In this document: one piece after another, positions 25,265 through 34,236 of the stretch
Position numbering within the stretch: the first letter of the stretch is position 1
Layout: every line of letters begins with the position of its first letter
Source of the DNA: Streptomyces sp. ST2-7A
Lineage (GTDB): Bacteria > Actinomycetota > Actinomycetes > Streptomycetales > Streptomycetaceae
NCBI RefSeq assembly: GCF_021390475.1
Contig: NZ_JAJUWS010000009.1
Coordinates: 92,946 to 156,945 of the forward strand
Reading direction: 5' to 3'
DNA: 64,000 bases
The notes under the pieces: generated by a model
The model's database searches: none
What the model was told of the DNA's origin: nothing
Seen by the model: only the letters and a program-made list of their open reading frames with translations
Position numbers and translations under genes: made by a program

Positions 25265-25816
25265 TTGACGAACACGACGAACGCCGGACACCACATCCCG
25301 CGGACGCTGGGCGACCAGACCTGGCAGAACCACGCCGCATGCAGTGCGGTGCCGCGACACCTCCTCGACCCGGAGATCTTCTTCGCCGAGCCGGAGGAGA
25401 CGGACCGCATCCGGGCGGCGAAGGCTCTCTGCGCCCGGTGTCCTGTCCGCCGACACTGCCTGGACGCCGCCCTGGAGAACGGCGACCGGACCGGCATCCG
25501 AGGCGGCATGACTGAACAGGAACGCGCCCCCCTGCACAGCCGGATAGCCAAACGGCTGGACTACTCCCGGGTCAACGCGGCCCTGGAGGGCCGGGACATC
25601 CACCTCACCAAACGCGAACGGAGGGCCGTCGCCCGGACCGCCTACCTGGCGGGCACCCCGGCCGACAGCCTCGCCCGCATCCTCAAGATCACCGAGGAGC
25701 ACGCCCAGAAGCGCTACCGCGAGGTCCGGGAAGCCCTCGGCAAGCGCACGGCGAACGAAGCGATCACCAAGGCCGCCGACGGCCCGGACCGCGACGACCT
25801 CGGGACGGCCGCATGA
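25265..25816 (+). CDS. WhiB-family iron-sulphur regulator
   Basis: The 183-aa protein has the four WhiB cysteines (C26, C56, C59, C65; pattern ALCARCPVRRHC) and the turn motif GIRGG (77-81) followed by basic residues. The C-terminal 90 residues are an extra helical region with a sigma-factor-like LARILKITEEHAQKRYREVR helix, longer than in housekeeping WhiB proteins. The start is TTG 25265 with GGAGA upstream. Such WhiB-like proteins are usual in actinobacterial ICEs and probably tune element genes. Confidence 0.9.
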   Translation: MTNTTNAGHHIPRTLGDQTWQNHAACSAVPRHLLDPEIFFAEPEETDRIRAAKALCARCPVRRHCLDAALENGDRTGIRGGMTEQERAPLHSRIAKRLDYSRVNAALEGRDIHLTKRERRAVARTAYLAGTPADSLARILKITEEHAQKRYREVREALGKRTANEAITKAADGPDRDDLGTAA

Positions 25817-26784
25817 GCCGCACACCGCCGGTGAGCCCGGCGCGAATCAACGGGTGGGACCGCGCCGCCATCGTCGCCCTCGGTGGCGCCGGCTGCGCCC
25901 TCTCCTACGACGCCCTCCAGCAGATGGCGACCGCCATCCACGTCCGAGGAATCCTCACCTTCCTCTTCCCCCTGGTGATCGACGGCTTCATCGCCTATGG
26001 CGTGCGTGCCCTCCTCGTCCTGCGCACAGCCCCGCTCCCCGCCCGCTGCTACGTATGGCTCCTCTTCGGCACCGCGACCTCCGCGAGCATCTGGGCCAAC
26101 GCCCTCCACGCCGTTCGGTTGAACCAGCAGCAGCTTGCCGCCGGCGGGTTGCACCTGGGCGACGTCACCGTCGGCGTCCTCTCCACCCTGGCTCCGCTCG
26201 CCCTGGCCGGCGCTGTCCACCTCTACATCCTCATCGCCCGCCGGGCGGCCACCTCGGACACCACCGCCGGACAGCCGGACAATCCCGCTGTCCGGGTTGA
26301 CCGCCTCGACGGTGCCCGGCCGGACAAACCCGGGTTGGACGACGGCCGGACGGTCACCGTCCGGCCGGACCGGCGCGACTCCGGGTCGGTGACCCCCCGC
26401 CCATTGACCGACCGCTCCTCGAGCCCCACCCATTCGGGCAACCGCGTTGAACCTCCGGTCGACCAAGCCGCGCTGGAGAAGCGGCACGGAAGCCGCCGGA
26501 ACACCGACCGGGCGGCCAGACCGGTCACCGCGGCCCGGAGCGCGGGGCGTCCGCACCAGCGGCCCGTGAGCGACCGACTTCCCACTCGACCGGAGGGCTC
26601 GGGCACGGACACCCTCCTTCCGGTCGCCCGCCGCGCGGTCACCGACGCGGGAAAGGTCACCCGTCAGGTCGTCGCCGACGCTGTCCGGGGCCAGGGCATC
26701 CCGCTGTCCAACGACCGACTCACCGACCTGATGGCCCAACTCCGGACAGAGGCCAAGACCATCTCGGACAGCCGGAGCGGCTGA
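25813..26784 (+). CDS. DUF2637 membrane protein
   Basis: The 323-aa protein has four membrane helices in its first 145 residues, including FLFPLVIDGFIAYGVRALLV and the TSASIWANALHAVR segment typical of DUF2637. A proline/arginine-rich linker follows. The C-terminal helical domain (RRAVTDAGKVTRQVVADAVR) resembles a small winged helix. DUF2637 proteins are carried by conjugative elements and plasmids and may act in spread or in coupling DNA to the membrane. ATG 25813 overlaps the whiB-like stop. Confidence 0.85.
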   Translation: MSRTPPVSPARINGWDRAAIVALGGAGCALSYDALQQMATAIHVRGILTFLFPLVIDGFIAYGVRALLVLRTAPLPARCYVWLLFGTATSASIWANALHAVRLNQQQLAAGGLHLGDVTVGVLSTLAPLALAGAVHLYILIARRAATSDTTAGQPDNPAVRVDRLDGARPDKPGLDDGRTVTVRPDRRDSGSVTPRPLTDRSSSPTHSGNRVEPPVDQAALEKRHGSRRNTDRAARPVTAARSAGRPHQRPVSDRLPTRPEGSGTDTLLPVARRAVTDAGKVTRQVVADAVRGQGIPLSNDRLTDLMAQLRTEAKTISDSRSG

Positions 26785-26798
26785 CCGCCCCGGCCAAC

Positions 26799-26835
26799 GG
26801 GGTGACCGGGAGGCAACGACCCTCCCGGCCACCCC
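26799..26835. terminator. Hairpin after the DUF2637 gene
   Basis: GGGGTGACCGGGAGG (26799-26813) pairs with CCTCCCGGCCACCCC (26821-26835) in 14 of 15 positions over a 7-nt loop, 15 bp after the DUF2637 stop. There is no clear T tract. It may be a partial terminator or a transcript-stabilising hairpin. Confidence 0.35.
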
Positions 26836-26888
26836 GCCCCGGCAGTCACACCCGATCATCCCGCGCCCACCGAACAGGAGCCCTCACC

Positions 26889-27113
26889 ATGCGCACCACT
26901 CCCGCGGCCAGGGAGGAAGCCGACGTCTGGCTGACCGTCATGGTCCGCCACGGCCACCTGCACCACGTCGAATCCGGGGCTGACGGCACCTGGTCCGTCC
27001 AGCGCACCCCGGACAGCGTGCCCTGGACGCTGCACCATCCCGTCTTCGCCCTCGACTACGTCGCCGAGATCCTCCGGGATGTCCGACGCCCGCGCGGCGA
27101 GGGGCACCGATGA
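26889..27113 (+). CDS. Small ICE protein, 74 aa
   Basis: ATG 26889 follows CAGGAG. The protein is acidic to neutral with a short beta-rich core (HLHHVESGADGTWSVQRT) and a helical end. The family is unknown to me. The stop overlaps the mobC ATG (ATGA), which supports it as a real gene translated together with the mobilisation proteins. Confidence 0.65.
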   Translation: MRTTPAAREEADVWLTVMVRHGHLHHVESGADGTWSVQRTPDSVPWTLHHPVFALDYVAEILRDVRRPRGEGHR

Positions 27114-27736
27114 CGGGCACCCCCGCCCCCGGCACACCCCGGGACGGGGAGGACAGCCGACCAGCGGCACGAGGCCGAGCAAGCTATACCGTCCGAAACT
27201 CCTCCGCGCCCCCGGGGTGCGGAGGAGTTTCGGACGGGCTTGCCCCCGCCCCGGGGGAGGCGGGGGAGACGGCCCGGCACCGGGGGGCGCCGGGCGACCG
27301 GGCAGCGACCGGGGGCGGACCGCAGCCGGAAGGAGAAGCGGCTCCCCGCCCGCGCCGCGCACCGCGTCCACGACTGCGCCGACACGCGCAGCGGGACCAG
27401 GTCCGTAGCGTCCGCCTCACCCCGGACGAACTCCGCGCCGTTCAGCACGCCGCTTCCTCTGTCGGGCTCACCACCGCCGGGTTCCTCGCGGACGCCGCGG
27501 TCGCGGTCGCCCGCGCCCAACACGGCCCCGGCAGCTGGCTGGTCGATCAGCGCGGCCTCGTCGAAGAACTCATGACCGCCACCGCTCACCTGGCCCGGGT
27601 CGGCAACAACTTGAACCAGGTGGCCAGGGCCCTGAACAGCGGCGGCCGTCCGGCCTTCCTCGACGACGCGGTCGCCCGGGTCGTCCGCGCGACCGACCGG
27701 GTCGAATCCGCCGCGCTCCGGATCGCGAAGCGCTGA
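27110..27736 (+). CDS. mobC: MobC-like relaxosome accessory protein
   Basis: The 208-aa protein has a low-complexity Pro/Gly/Arg N-terminal half. A conserved C-terminal half starts near QVRSVRLTPDELRAVQ, a ribbon-helix-helix-like motif, and includes VGNNLNQVARALNSGG, the diagnostic MobC segment. MobC proteins help the relaxase open oriT. ATG 27110 overlaps the previous stop, but the disordered N-terminal part contains the 19-bp hairpin, so a later start cannot be excluded. The relaxase gene follows by 6 bp. Confidence 0.88.
   Translation: MTGTPAPGTPRDGEDSRPAARGRASYTVRNSSAPPGCGGVSDGLAPAPGEAGETARHRGAPGDRAATGGGPQPEGEAAPRPRRAPRPRLRRHAQRDQVRSVRLTPDELRAVQHAASSVGLTTAGFLADAAVAVARAQHGPGSWLVDQRGLVEELMTATAHLARVGNNLNQVARALNSGGRPAFLDDAVARVVRATDRVESAALRIAKR
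27189..27237. other. Candidate oriT: perfect 19-bp inverted repeat
   Basis: The arm at 27189-27207 (CCGTCCGAAACTCCTCCGC) is perfectly complementary to 27219-27237, with an 11-nt loop that is itself C-run/G-run. It lies in the poorly conserved 5' part of mobC, about 500 bp upstream of the relaxase. This is the usual place and form of a relaxase recognition hairpin. No nick consensus could be assigned, and it is translated if mobC starts at 27110. Confidence 0.55.
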
Positions 27737-27742
27737 TCAACC

Positions 27743-29485
27743 GTGGTCCCGGACATCTCTCTCGGCGGTCGGACGTACGGACTTCTCGCCTACCTCTACG
27801 GCCCCGGCCGCCGGGAGGAACACACCGACCCGCACCTGGTCGCCGCCTGGCGACCGGAACTCGCCCCCGACCCCGGACGCGACCCGGGGGCCACCCTCAA
27901 GCAGCTCACCGACCGCCTCGACCTACCGGTCCTCGCCCGCCCCTCCGGCCGTCGCCCCCAACGGCATGTTTGGCACTGCTCGGTCCGCACCGCCCCCGGC
28001 GACCGCCACCTCACCGATGACGAATGGGCCCGGGTCGCCCACCGCGTCGTGGCCGCCGCAGGCATCGCCCCGGAGGGCGACGACCAGGGGTGTCGCTGGG
28101 TCGCCGTCCGCCACGCCGACGACCACATCCACATCGCCGCCACTCTCGTCCGCCATGACGGTCGCAGCCCTCGCCGCCACAACGACTACGGCCGTGCCCA
28201 AGCCGAATGTCGGAAGATCGAGCAGGAGTGGGGCCTGCGCCGCCTCAACGCGGGGGACGGTACGGCAGCCAGTCGTCCCACCAGCGCCGAACGCAGCAAG
28301 GCCGAACGCGAAGGCCGTCCCGAGCCACCCCGCGAAGCTCTTCGTGAAGCCGTTCGTCAAGCCCTGGCGGGAGCGGCGGACGAGGACGAGTTCTTCCAGC
28401 GCCTTACCCGAGCGGGACTCCGCGTCCACAAGCGCCTCGCCCCCTCCGGCGACGCCCTGGGCTACAAGGTCGCTCTTCCCGGTGACCGCAACCGCGACGG
28501 GCAACCGATCTGGTTCCCCGGCTCCACGCTCGCCCCCGACCTCTCCCTTCCCGGGATCCGTCGACGCCTCGGCAGCGGCCTCGCCCACACCACGGACGAT
28601 TCACCCGCCCCGATCCGGCGAGGCCCGCAGCCCGGCGGGGCTCGGCGCAGCGCCATCCCTCCTGTCGAACAAGCCGCCGCCGTGCTCCGTTCGGACAACG
28701 ACGCCGAGGCCGCGGCTCAACTCGTCGGCCTCGGCGAGGTCCTCGACGCCCTTGGCCGGGCCACTCCCGGGAGCGCGCGCACCGAGGTATGGGCCGCCGC
28801 CCGGGCCTTCGAACGCGCCACCCGCTCCCACGTCCGCGCCGAACACTCCGCCAACCGCGCACTGCGCAGTGCCGCTCGTGACATCCTCCATGCCGGCGGA
28901 GCCCTCGGGAAAGGCGAAGACGCTGGCGTCACGGCGATGTTGCTGTCCACCCTCGTCCTCGCTGCCGTCGCCGCCGCCCGCTGGCACTCCGCCCGGGGCC
29001 ACGCCCAACAGGCCGCTGCCGCCCGCCAGGCCGCCCAAAGCCTTCGCCGGGCGTACAGGTCCAGCGCCGTGGCACCCATGGCCGCGATGCGCGCCCAAGG
29101 TCGCAACCTCCCCGACGCCGTACGCCACCGACATGCCGCCACGCTGTCCTCGGCCCTCCCGGAGCAGGCCGCCCGTGTCCTGCGCGAGTCCGGCTGGTAC
29201 GCGCTGGCCGCCACACTGTCCCGGGCCGAAGAAGCCGGTCACGACATCCCGAATCTTCTCCGGGAGGCCGTCGAGCAGCGGGAGCTGGACACGGCCGAGA
29301 GCATCAGCGACGTGCTGGTCTGGCGCATCCGCCGAGCCGCCGCTCTCCCGGCCACCGAGTCATCACCACACCGTCGTACCTCGTTGTCTACGTCTGGTCG
29401 CACACCTGCGGTACGACCGCGACTGATGAAACGAACTCCCGTGTATGACCCACCACCTCCCAGGTCGAGCCGCCCACAGCGTTGA
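27743..29485 (+). CDS. Relaxase / mobilisation nuclease (MobA/VirD2-type)
   Basis: The 580-aa protein has candidate nicking tyrosines near the N-terminus (TYGLLAYLY, residues 11-19). The three-histidine metal motif HADDHIHIAAT (H124, H128, H130) is present, preceded by RHVWHCSVR. This fits MOB relaxases that nick oriT and pilot the strand through the T4SS. The C-terminal 300 residues are helical and alanine-rich. The start is GTG 27743, 6 bp after mobC. It closes the plus-strand mobilisation operon. Confidence 0.92.
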   Translation: MVPDISLGGRTYGLLAYLYGPGRREEHTDPHLVAAWRPELAPDPGRDPGATLKQLTDRLDLPVLARPSGRRPQRHVWHCSVRTAPGDRHLTDDEWARVAHRVVAAAGIAPEGDDQGCRWVAVRHADDHIHIAATLVRHDGRSPRRHNDYGRAQAECRKIEQEWGLRRLNAGDGTAASRPTSAERSKAEREGRPEPPREALREAVRQALAGAADEDEFFQRLTRAGLRVHKRLAPSGDALGYKVALPGDRNRDGQPIWFPGSTLAPDLSLPGIRRRLGSGLAHTTDDSPAPIRRGPQPGGARRSAIPPVEQAAAVLRSDNDAEAAAQLVGLGEVLDALGRATPGSARTEVWAAARAFERATRSHVRAEHSANRALRSAARDILHAGGALGKGEDAGVTAMLLSTLVLAAVAAARWHSARGHAQQAAAARQAAQSLRRAYRSSAVAPMAAMRAQGRNLPDAVRHRHAATLSSALPEQAARVLRESGWYALAATLSRAEEAGHDIPNLLREAVEQRELDTAESISDVLVWRIRRAAALPATESSPHRRTSLSTSGRTPAVRPRLMKRTPVYDPPPPRSSRPQR

Positions 29486-29764
29486 CCACCACCGCAACCT
29501 GCTGAGGCCGCCTGGACCTTCCCTGCTGGAACTGCGTGAACGAGCACACGAAGGAACACTGATGTCGGGCCAGGGCCTTGGCCATGCCCGAATCCTTCTG
29601 CCAGCAGCCGTCCGTAGCAGCGAGTTTTTGCTGCGGCTCCAGCAAGATTTGGCTCCGTTGGAAGACGTGTAGATCAGCTGGACTGCCTCTACTCCGCTGT
29701 CCAGCCCACGTCAGATCTTCCGGTCAGGCCGGACCCGTGGAGCACGTACGGTTTAATTCTGCTT

Positions 29765-32700
29765 GTGTGGACTGAGCGGCGATACAGCCTTTACGAGAAC
29801 TTGCGCGTGCTGGACAACGTGTGCGCTGACCTGTACAAGCGTGCTATCGACACATTGGCCTCAGCCTCTCCGGTTGAGGTTGATCTAGTCGTGGCAGCTC
29901 ACATGATGCGTGAGCTCATCAACCGTTTCCCCCGTGTGGCCGGTAACGCCGGTCTCCTGTCCGGGGGGAGCACGAGCGATAATGTGCAACGATTTGCGGA
30001 TGCCTGGGAGGAGTATGTCAATGACATCACGGCGGTGAAGCGAGATGAGGCGAGGGTAACCCTTCCCGATGTAGTTATCGAAGCTGCAGATCGTCTCGTC
30101 GAAGCTCACCGGGCAGGCAGCGTAAGGAGTACAAAGCTCCGCAGTATTCTTGTTCTTGGTCATGGCGAAGGGGCAAATGATCCGGCAGTCCAAGAGGTCG
30201 CCCGAGCAGCAAAAAAGTTCGAAGAAGTCCGCCACCCCCAGGGCGACACCACGCATTGGGTAGAAAATAAGACCAAGGACATATTGGTCGCGGTTGGAGT
30301 TATCGAGAACGCGCTTGAGGCCCGCCTTGGCAGCTTCTTTTCCGTCGTCGATCAACTCAAGGATATCCTCAGTCGAACTAACCAGCGACAGATCAAAAAA
30401 GATGGGTCGACAGTTTGGGTAGCCCCTGCTGAAGAAGACGTTCAAGATGTGGTTTCGCGACTCGGGGAAGTGCAATACCGGCGAGTGTTCTTCGGCGGTC
30501 TAAAAAACCCGCTGTGGTTCCATGAGTTCGTTAAGCGAGGTGGATTCGACAACGTTCCGAAGTACCTCGTCGATTCGAGCGGAAGAGTGATCTGGATGCC
30601 GTGGCCAGAAGGGGAATACCTTGTTGCAATCGCGCCAGAACTTCCCCGGCAAGTTGCTGATATTTTGTGTTCGAAGATTGACGCAAATGCGGCATACGAA
30701 GTTCGAGATCTAACGTTGAAAGCCGCACTGTCCATGCCGACCGAACACGCTGCGAAGCTCGTGAAACTAATCATTTCATTCGTCGACACTCCTGTGGGCC
30801 CGGATATGGGTTTGAATATGGTGTCGCTGCTTGAGGCGCTGGCACTGGACGGAAAGGCGAAACACTCCTGGAAAATCGCCAGAGCCCTATTGAAGCCTCG
30901 CTCCGGTAGCACTCAGCGCTTTGGCAACGATGTTCAGGCAGGTATTGAACAGCCCTGGTACAGCGAAGCTACAGAGCGTGTTGCAAAAGCCTTGGCCCAA
31001 GATCAGAAATTGTTGTCCTGGATGGTCCACCGATTGGCCGAAGCCGAGGCGATCGCCAATCCTGACAATGTTGAAACAGGGTACGATATCAGCTACATCT
31101 GGCGTCCATCAATCGGCGCAAGTGACACCCACCGCAGCGGTGAAGACATTCGAAATGCGCTGATCGATGTCATCTGTGATATCGCGCTCAAGCGACCCTC
31201 TTTCGTTGGGAATTCCCAGCGGATTGTCACTTCCATTGAGGCACCCAACTTGCCGATTCTGAAGAGGATCGCTTTGCATGTTCTGGCTGAGTGCATAACG
31301 GAAGATGCGTCCATGGCGTCCATGGCGTTGGATAGGTTGGAGCAGGTTGAACTCATAGAACAACTCGGCTTCCGGAAGGAATATATCCAACTGGCTCGAA
31401 AGGTGCTTCCGGGCCTCACTGATGAGGAATTCAACCGGTGGGCCGAAGCGTTTAAGAGGGTTCCCGATGTCGGTCCGTACGAGGTTGAACGAATCACTCA
31501 AAATCTAGAGGAAGATGAGACCGTTGAGTCGGTGGTCGCGAGCCACGTCGAACGCTGGCGGCTAGCCCAGCTAACAGCCATTGGCGAATCTGCACTCCGC
31601 GGTAAAATCGCGCGTGAGCGGAAAGAATTGGCCGAACGTTACGGCGAACCTGATGCGAATAATGATGAGCGATCTATCAACCATTTTTACAGTGAACACA
31701 CGAGTCCTTTCACGTTGGAAGAGCTTCTTCCTAAGGCCGCGTTTGAAGTAGTTAATTTGCTGCGCACTTGGGAGCCCGAGGAAGCTGGCAGTGGTCCTGA
31801 CAAGGAAGGATTCGGTCAAGTTTTGCGATCGGTAGTCGCGCAGCGGGCAGTTGACTACTCTCTTGTCGCCAGCGAGATGCTCGTGATGCCAAGAGATTAT
31901 GTATGCCGCTACCTGGAAGGTTTGCGAGAGGGGGTTAATCAGGAACAAGGGGTCGCTTGGACAGCCCTGCTGCCTGCTATGCAGAACCTCAAGCAGCTAC
32001 ATTACGGCGATAATATCGACGAACATCAGTGGAGAGCCCCAATTTGCGTGGCTCTCGACCTCATCCAAGCAGGTGCTCGGCAAGGAATTTCCGCCATACC
32101 GGCCGATCAACTGGAGACAGCACTCGCTATTGCTGCTACATATGTGGAAGACCCGGATCCGCCGCAGGACCTCAGCGATCAAGAAGTTGACGGGCCAGCG
32201 GATTCCCCATTCGATCCATTGCAGGAGTCACTGAACAGGGTTAGGCCACAAGCGCTTCGGACACTCATCCGTTTGGCCTTCTACGAGCACCACCAGATTA
32301 AATCTGAAAATCTTCCCAGGGTGATCGCGAGTCAAGTGATTGAAATTCTGTCCGGTCGGTTGACTCCAAGTCGCGACGATAGCTCGGTGATTGCGGCTAC
32401 TTTCGGCGATGGATTCGGTCGTATTTTGAGTTTCGCGCCCGATTGGATTGAGCAAAGCCAGACTCAACTACTTTCTTCGGACACATTCGGCGACATCGTC
32501 GTGACTACCGCTCTCAGTAATCACAGAACATATATCCCACTCATTGAATCTCTTGAGTCCAACATTTCTGACATCATTGCCTGTGTGGCCAGAAATGAAG
32601 AAGTCGCTGTGGGTTGGAGAACCGGCAGGTCTCCAATCGAGACCATTGGTGATCACCTCATCATGATGTACTTGTGGGGCGAGTATGATTTTGATGCGGC

Positions 32701-33274
32701 TCTCTTCGATCAGTTTTTCCGCGAGGCTCCTGTCAATGTTCGAGCCAAAATTCTTGGGCGTGTCGGATGGCTTCTTCTTGGAGATCATGAAGTTCCGGAA
32801 GAGTTCCTAATTCGGGCTCGCCAGCTCTGGGAGTATCGAGCGGAAGAGGTTGCGGCAGGCCGAACTGATCCCACAGAACTCCAAGATTTCTACTGGTGGG
32901 TCCACTGCAAGCGTTTCCCTCAAGGTTGGTGGCTCCAGCAACTCAAGTACGTGGCCGGGATGGCGAGTGTTGGCGGCCGAACCTATATTGGGGAATCTCT
33001 TAGTGAAGCTGCGTTGACCGAGCCTCGAGCTGCCGTCGAAGTGCTCGACAAAATTCTACGTTCGATGCCTGCTCCGAGAGTCAGACATAGCCTTGTCGAG
33101 AATTCCGTCACGATCATTGCCCAAGCCCTCGACAGCAAGGATAAGAAGGCTAATCAAGTAGGGCGTGATTTGATGGATTGGATCGGCAAGAGGGGGAACC
33201 TTGAAATAAAAGATCGGGTGGATCTGCTCCGCAAGGAATCAAAGGTCAATTTGCGGGCAAAAAACTCCGATTAG
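29765..33274 (+). CDS. Large helical-repeat protein, 1169 aa, AT-rich cargo gene
   Basis: I do not recognise the family. The protein looks almost wholly alpha-helical, like ARM/HEAT-type repeats. I see no Walker A, no zinc cluster and no membrane segment. Base composition changes sharply: A/T-ending codons are common, unlike every flanking ICE gene, so it was acquired separately. It is a single gene between the relaxase and the 3' end of the transfer operon, a typical cargo slot. The 279 bp before it hold only AT-richer sequence near 29740 and no other gene. Start GTG 29765 is tentative. Size, position and composition suggest a defence or conflict role, but this is inference. Confidence 0.85.
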   Translation: MWTERRYSLYENLRVLDNVCADLYKRAIDTLASASPVEVDLVVAAHMMRELINRFPRVAGNAGLLSGGSTSDNVQRFADAWEEYVNDITAVKRDEARVTLPDVVIEAADRLVEAHRAGSVRSTKLRSILVLGHGEGANDPAVQEVARAAKKFEEVRHPQGDTTHWVENKTKDILVAVGVIENALEARLGSFFSVVDQLKDILSRTNQRQIKKDGSTVWVAPAEEDVQDVVSRLGEVQYRRVFFGGLKNPLWFHEFVKRGGFDNVPKYLVDSSGRVIWMPWPEGEYLVAIAPELPRQVADILCSKIDANAAYEVRDLTLKAALSMPTEHAAKLVKLIISFVDTPVGPDMGLNMVSLLEALALDGKAKHSWKIARALLKPRSGSTQRFGNDVQAGIEQPWYSEATERVAKALAQDQKLLSWMVHRLAEAEAIANPDNVETGYDISYIWRPSIGASDTHRSGEDIRNALIDVICDIALKRPSFVGNSQRIVTSIEAPNLPILKRIALHVLAECITEDASMASMALDRLEQVELIEQLGFRKEYIQLARKVLPGLTDEEFNRWAEAFKRVPDVGPYEVERITQNLEEDETVESVVASHVERWRLAQLTAIGESALRGKIARERKELAERYGEPDANNDERSINHFYSEHTSPFTLEELLPKAAFEVVNLLRTWEPEEAGSGPDKEGFGQVLRSVVAQRAVDYSLVASEMLVMPRDYVCRYLEGLREGVNQEQGVAWTALLPAMQNLKQLHYGDNIDEHQWRAPICVALDLIQAGARQGISAIPADQLETALAIAATYVEDPDPPQDLSDQEVDGPADSPFDPLQESLNRVRPQALRTLIRLAFYEHHQIKSENLPRVIASQVIEILSGRLTPSRDDSSVIAATFGDGFGRILSFAPDWIEQSQTQLLSSDTFGDIVVTTALSNHRTYIPLIESLESNISDIIACVARNEEVAVGWRTGRSPIETIGDHLIMMYLWGEYDFDAALFDQFFREAPVNVRAKILGRVGWLLLGDHEVPEEFLIRARQLWEYRAEEVAAGRTDPTELQDFYWWVHCKRFPQGWWLQQLKYVAGMASVGGRTYIGESLSEAALTEPRAAVEVLDKILRSMPAPRVRHSLVENSVTIIAQALDSKDKKANQVGRDLMDWIGKRGNLEIKDRVDLLRKESKVNLRAKNSD

Positions 33275-33378
33275 CCCTTTCGGGTATTGTCATGGAAGTG
33301 TAGGGGAAATCTTTTTCGGGGCGTACTGATAGGCATGATGAATAGTTCCTGGGAGGGGCCGGGGCATGTCACAGCGAG

Positions 33379-33410
33379 GCGCGGCGCGCTCCTTCAGGAG
33401 CGCGCCGCGC
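33379..33410. terminator. Bidirectional terminator hairpin
   Basis: A perfect 14-bp stem, GCGCGGCGCGCTCC (33379-33392) with GGAGCGCGCCGCGC (33397-33410), has a TTCA tetraloop. It lies between the convergent cargo gene and the end of the transfer operon, about 100 bp after the cargo stop. It can serve both strands. Confidence 0.7.
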
Positions 33411-33473
33411 GGACTGGGGTTCATGGAGTGGTGGGCCAGGGTGGGAATTTCGGCAGCCGGTGCTGCTAGTAGC

Positions 33474-33701
33474 TCATGCGTTGTTCCAGTTCAGCTCGTC
33501 CCGGACAGCAGCAGGGAGGTGATCTTCCTGACCGTTCTCGGCGATGTAGATGACGGGACCGGCGGGGCCGACACCCTTGACGATCCCGGCGATGGTGTGG
33601 GCGAAGGGCCAATCGGGGTTGATGGCCAGAAAGACCGGCAGGGCCGGATCGAGGTTCCGGAGCCGCTGGACGAGCCGGCCGACGGTCAGCGTATGGGGCA
33701 A
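33474..33701 (-). CDS. Small ICE protein, 75 aa
   Basis: The start is TTG 33701 with AGGAG six bases upstream. The sequence (LTVGRLVQRLRNLDPALPVF, then HTIAGIVKGVG) resembles short actinobacterial ICE/phage proteins of unknown function with a small alpha/beta fold. It is the last gene of the minus-strand transfer operon. I assign no activity. Confidence 0.75.
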   Translation of the reverse strand: MPHTLTVGRLVQRLRNLDPALPVFLAINPDWPFAHTIAGIVKGVGPAGPVIYIAENGQEDHLPAAVRDELNWNNA

Positions 33702-33729
33702 GGGAACTCCTGAGGGGCGGAGAAGCGGG

Positions 33730-34098
33730 TCAGCGGCAGACCGGGCACGCCCGTGTGGGGGTGGCGATGAGGGCCGTCACGAACCCGGCGACGGCCTGTG
33801 CCGGTGTTCCGGCGGTGAACTTCTGGGTCCACCGGCCGCCGGTGTGTGGGTCTTCCACGCTGACGAGCCAGAGGGTGTCGTACAGCGCGGCTTCCATGGT
33901 TTCGGGAAGGAAGCCGACGTAGACGGCACCGTCGGGGCTGGTGCAGTGGATGTTGGTGCCGGCGTCGGTGACGATGCTCCATCCCTCCTCGGTCAGGAGG
34001 TGCAGAACGGGTTCCGCGCAGTGGCAGTCGGTCAGCCATTCGCGTCCCCCGGGTGCACCGGTAGGGGAGGGGGCATGGTGCCCTGGTGTTGTGGACAA
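33730..34098 (-). CDS. DUF317 protein, single domain
   Basis: The product is 122 aa from TTG 34098, which has GAAGGG eight bases upstream; TTG 34170 would add 24 residues. The DUF317 pattern is visible: GWSIVTDAGTNIHCTSPDGA, then a tryptophan, and WTQKFTAGTPAQAVAGFV. DUF317 proteins are restricted to Streptomyces-type elements and usually occur in several copies. A paralogue with two such domains lies directly upstream. Function is unknown. Confidence 0.78.
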   Translation of the reverse strand: MSTTPGHHAPSPTGAPGGREWLTDCHCAEPVLHLLTEEGWSIVTDAGTNIHCTSPDGAVYVGFLPETMEAALYDTLWLVSVEDPHTGGRWTQKFTAGTPAQAVAGFVTALIATPTRACPVCR

Positions 34099-34236
34099 AG
34101 CAGCGATCCCTTCGTTGACCTGCTGTTTTGAAGTGGTCGTACGTTCCCTTGGAGTCGACCGTGGTCTCAAGTGCGTCGCAGGGGGTTCGTGTCTGCCGTC
34201 GGCGAACCGGCGAACCGGATGGCTGTGGATCTCCGG

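Noticed and set aside
27189..27237. The mobC hairpin as a transcription terminator
   Set aside because: It lies inside a reading frame coupled to its neighbours, has no T tract, and essential mobilisation genes follow directly.
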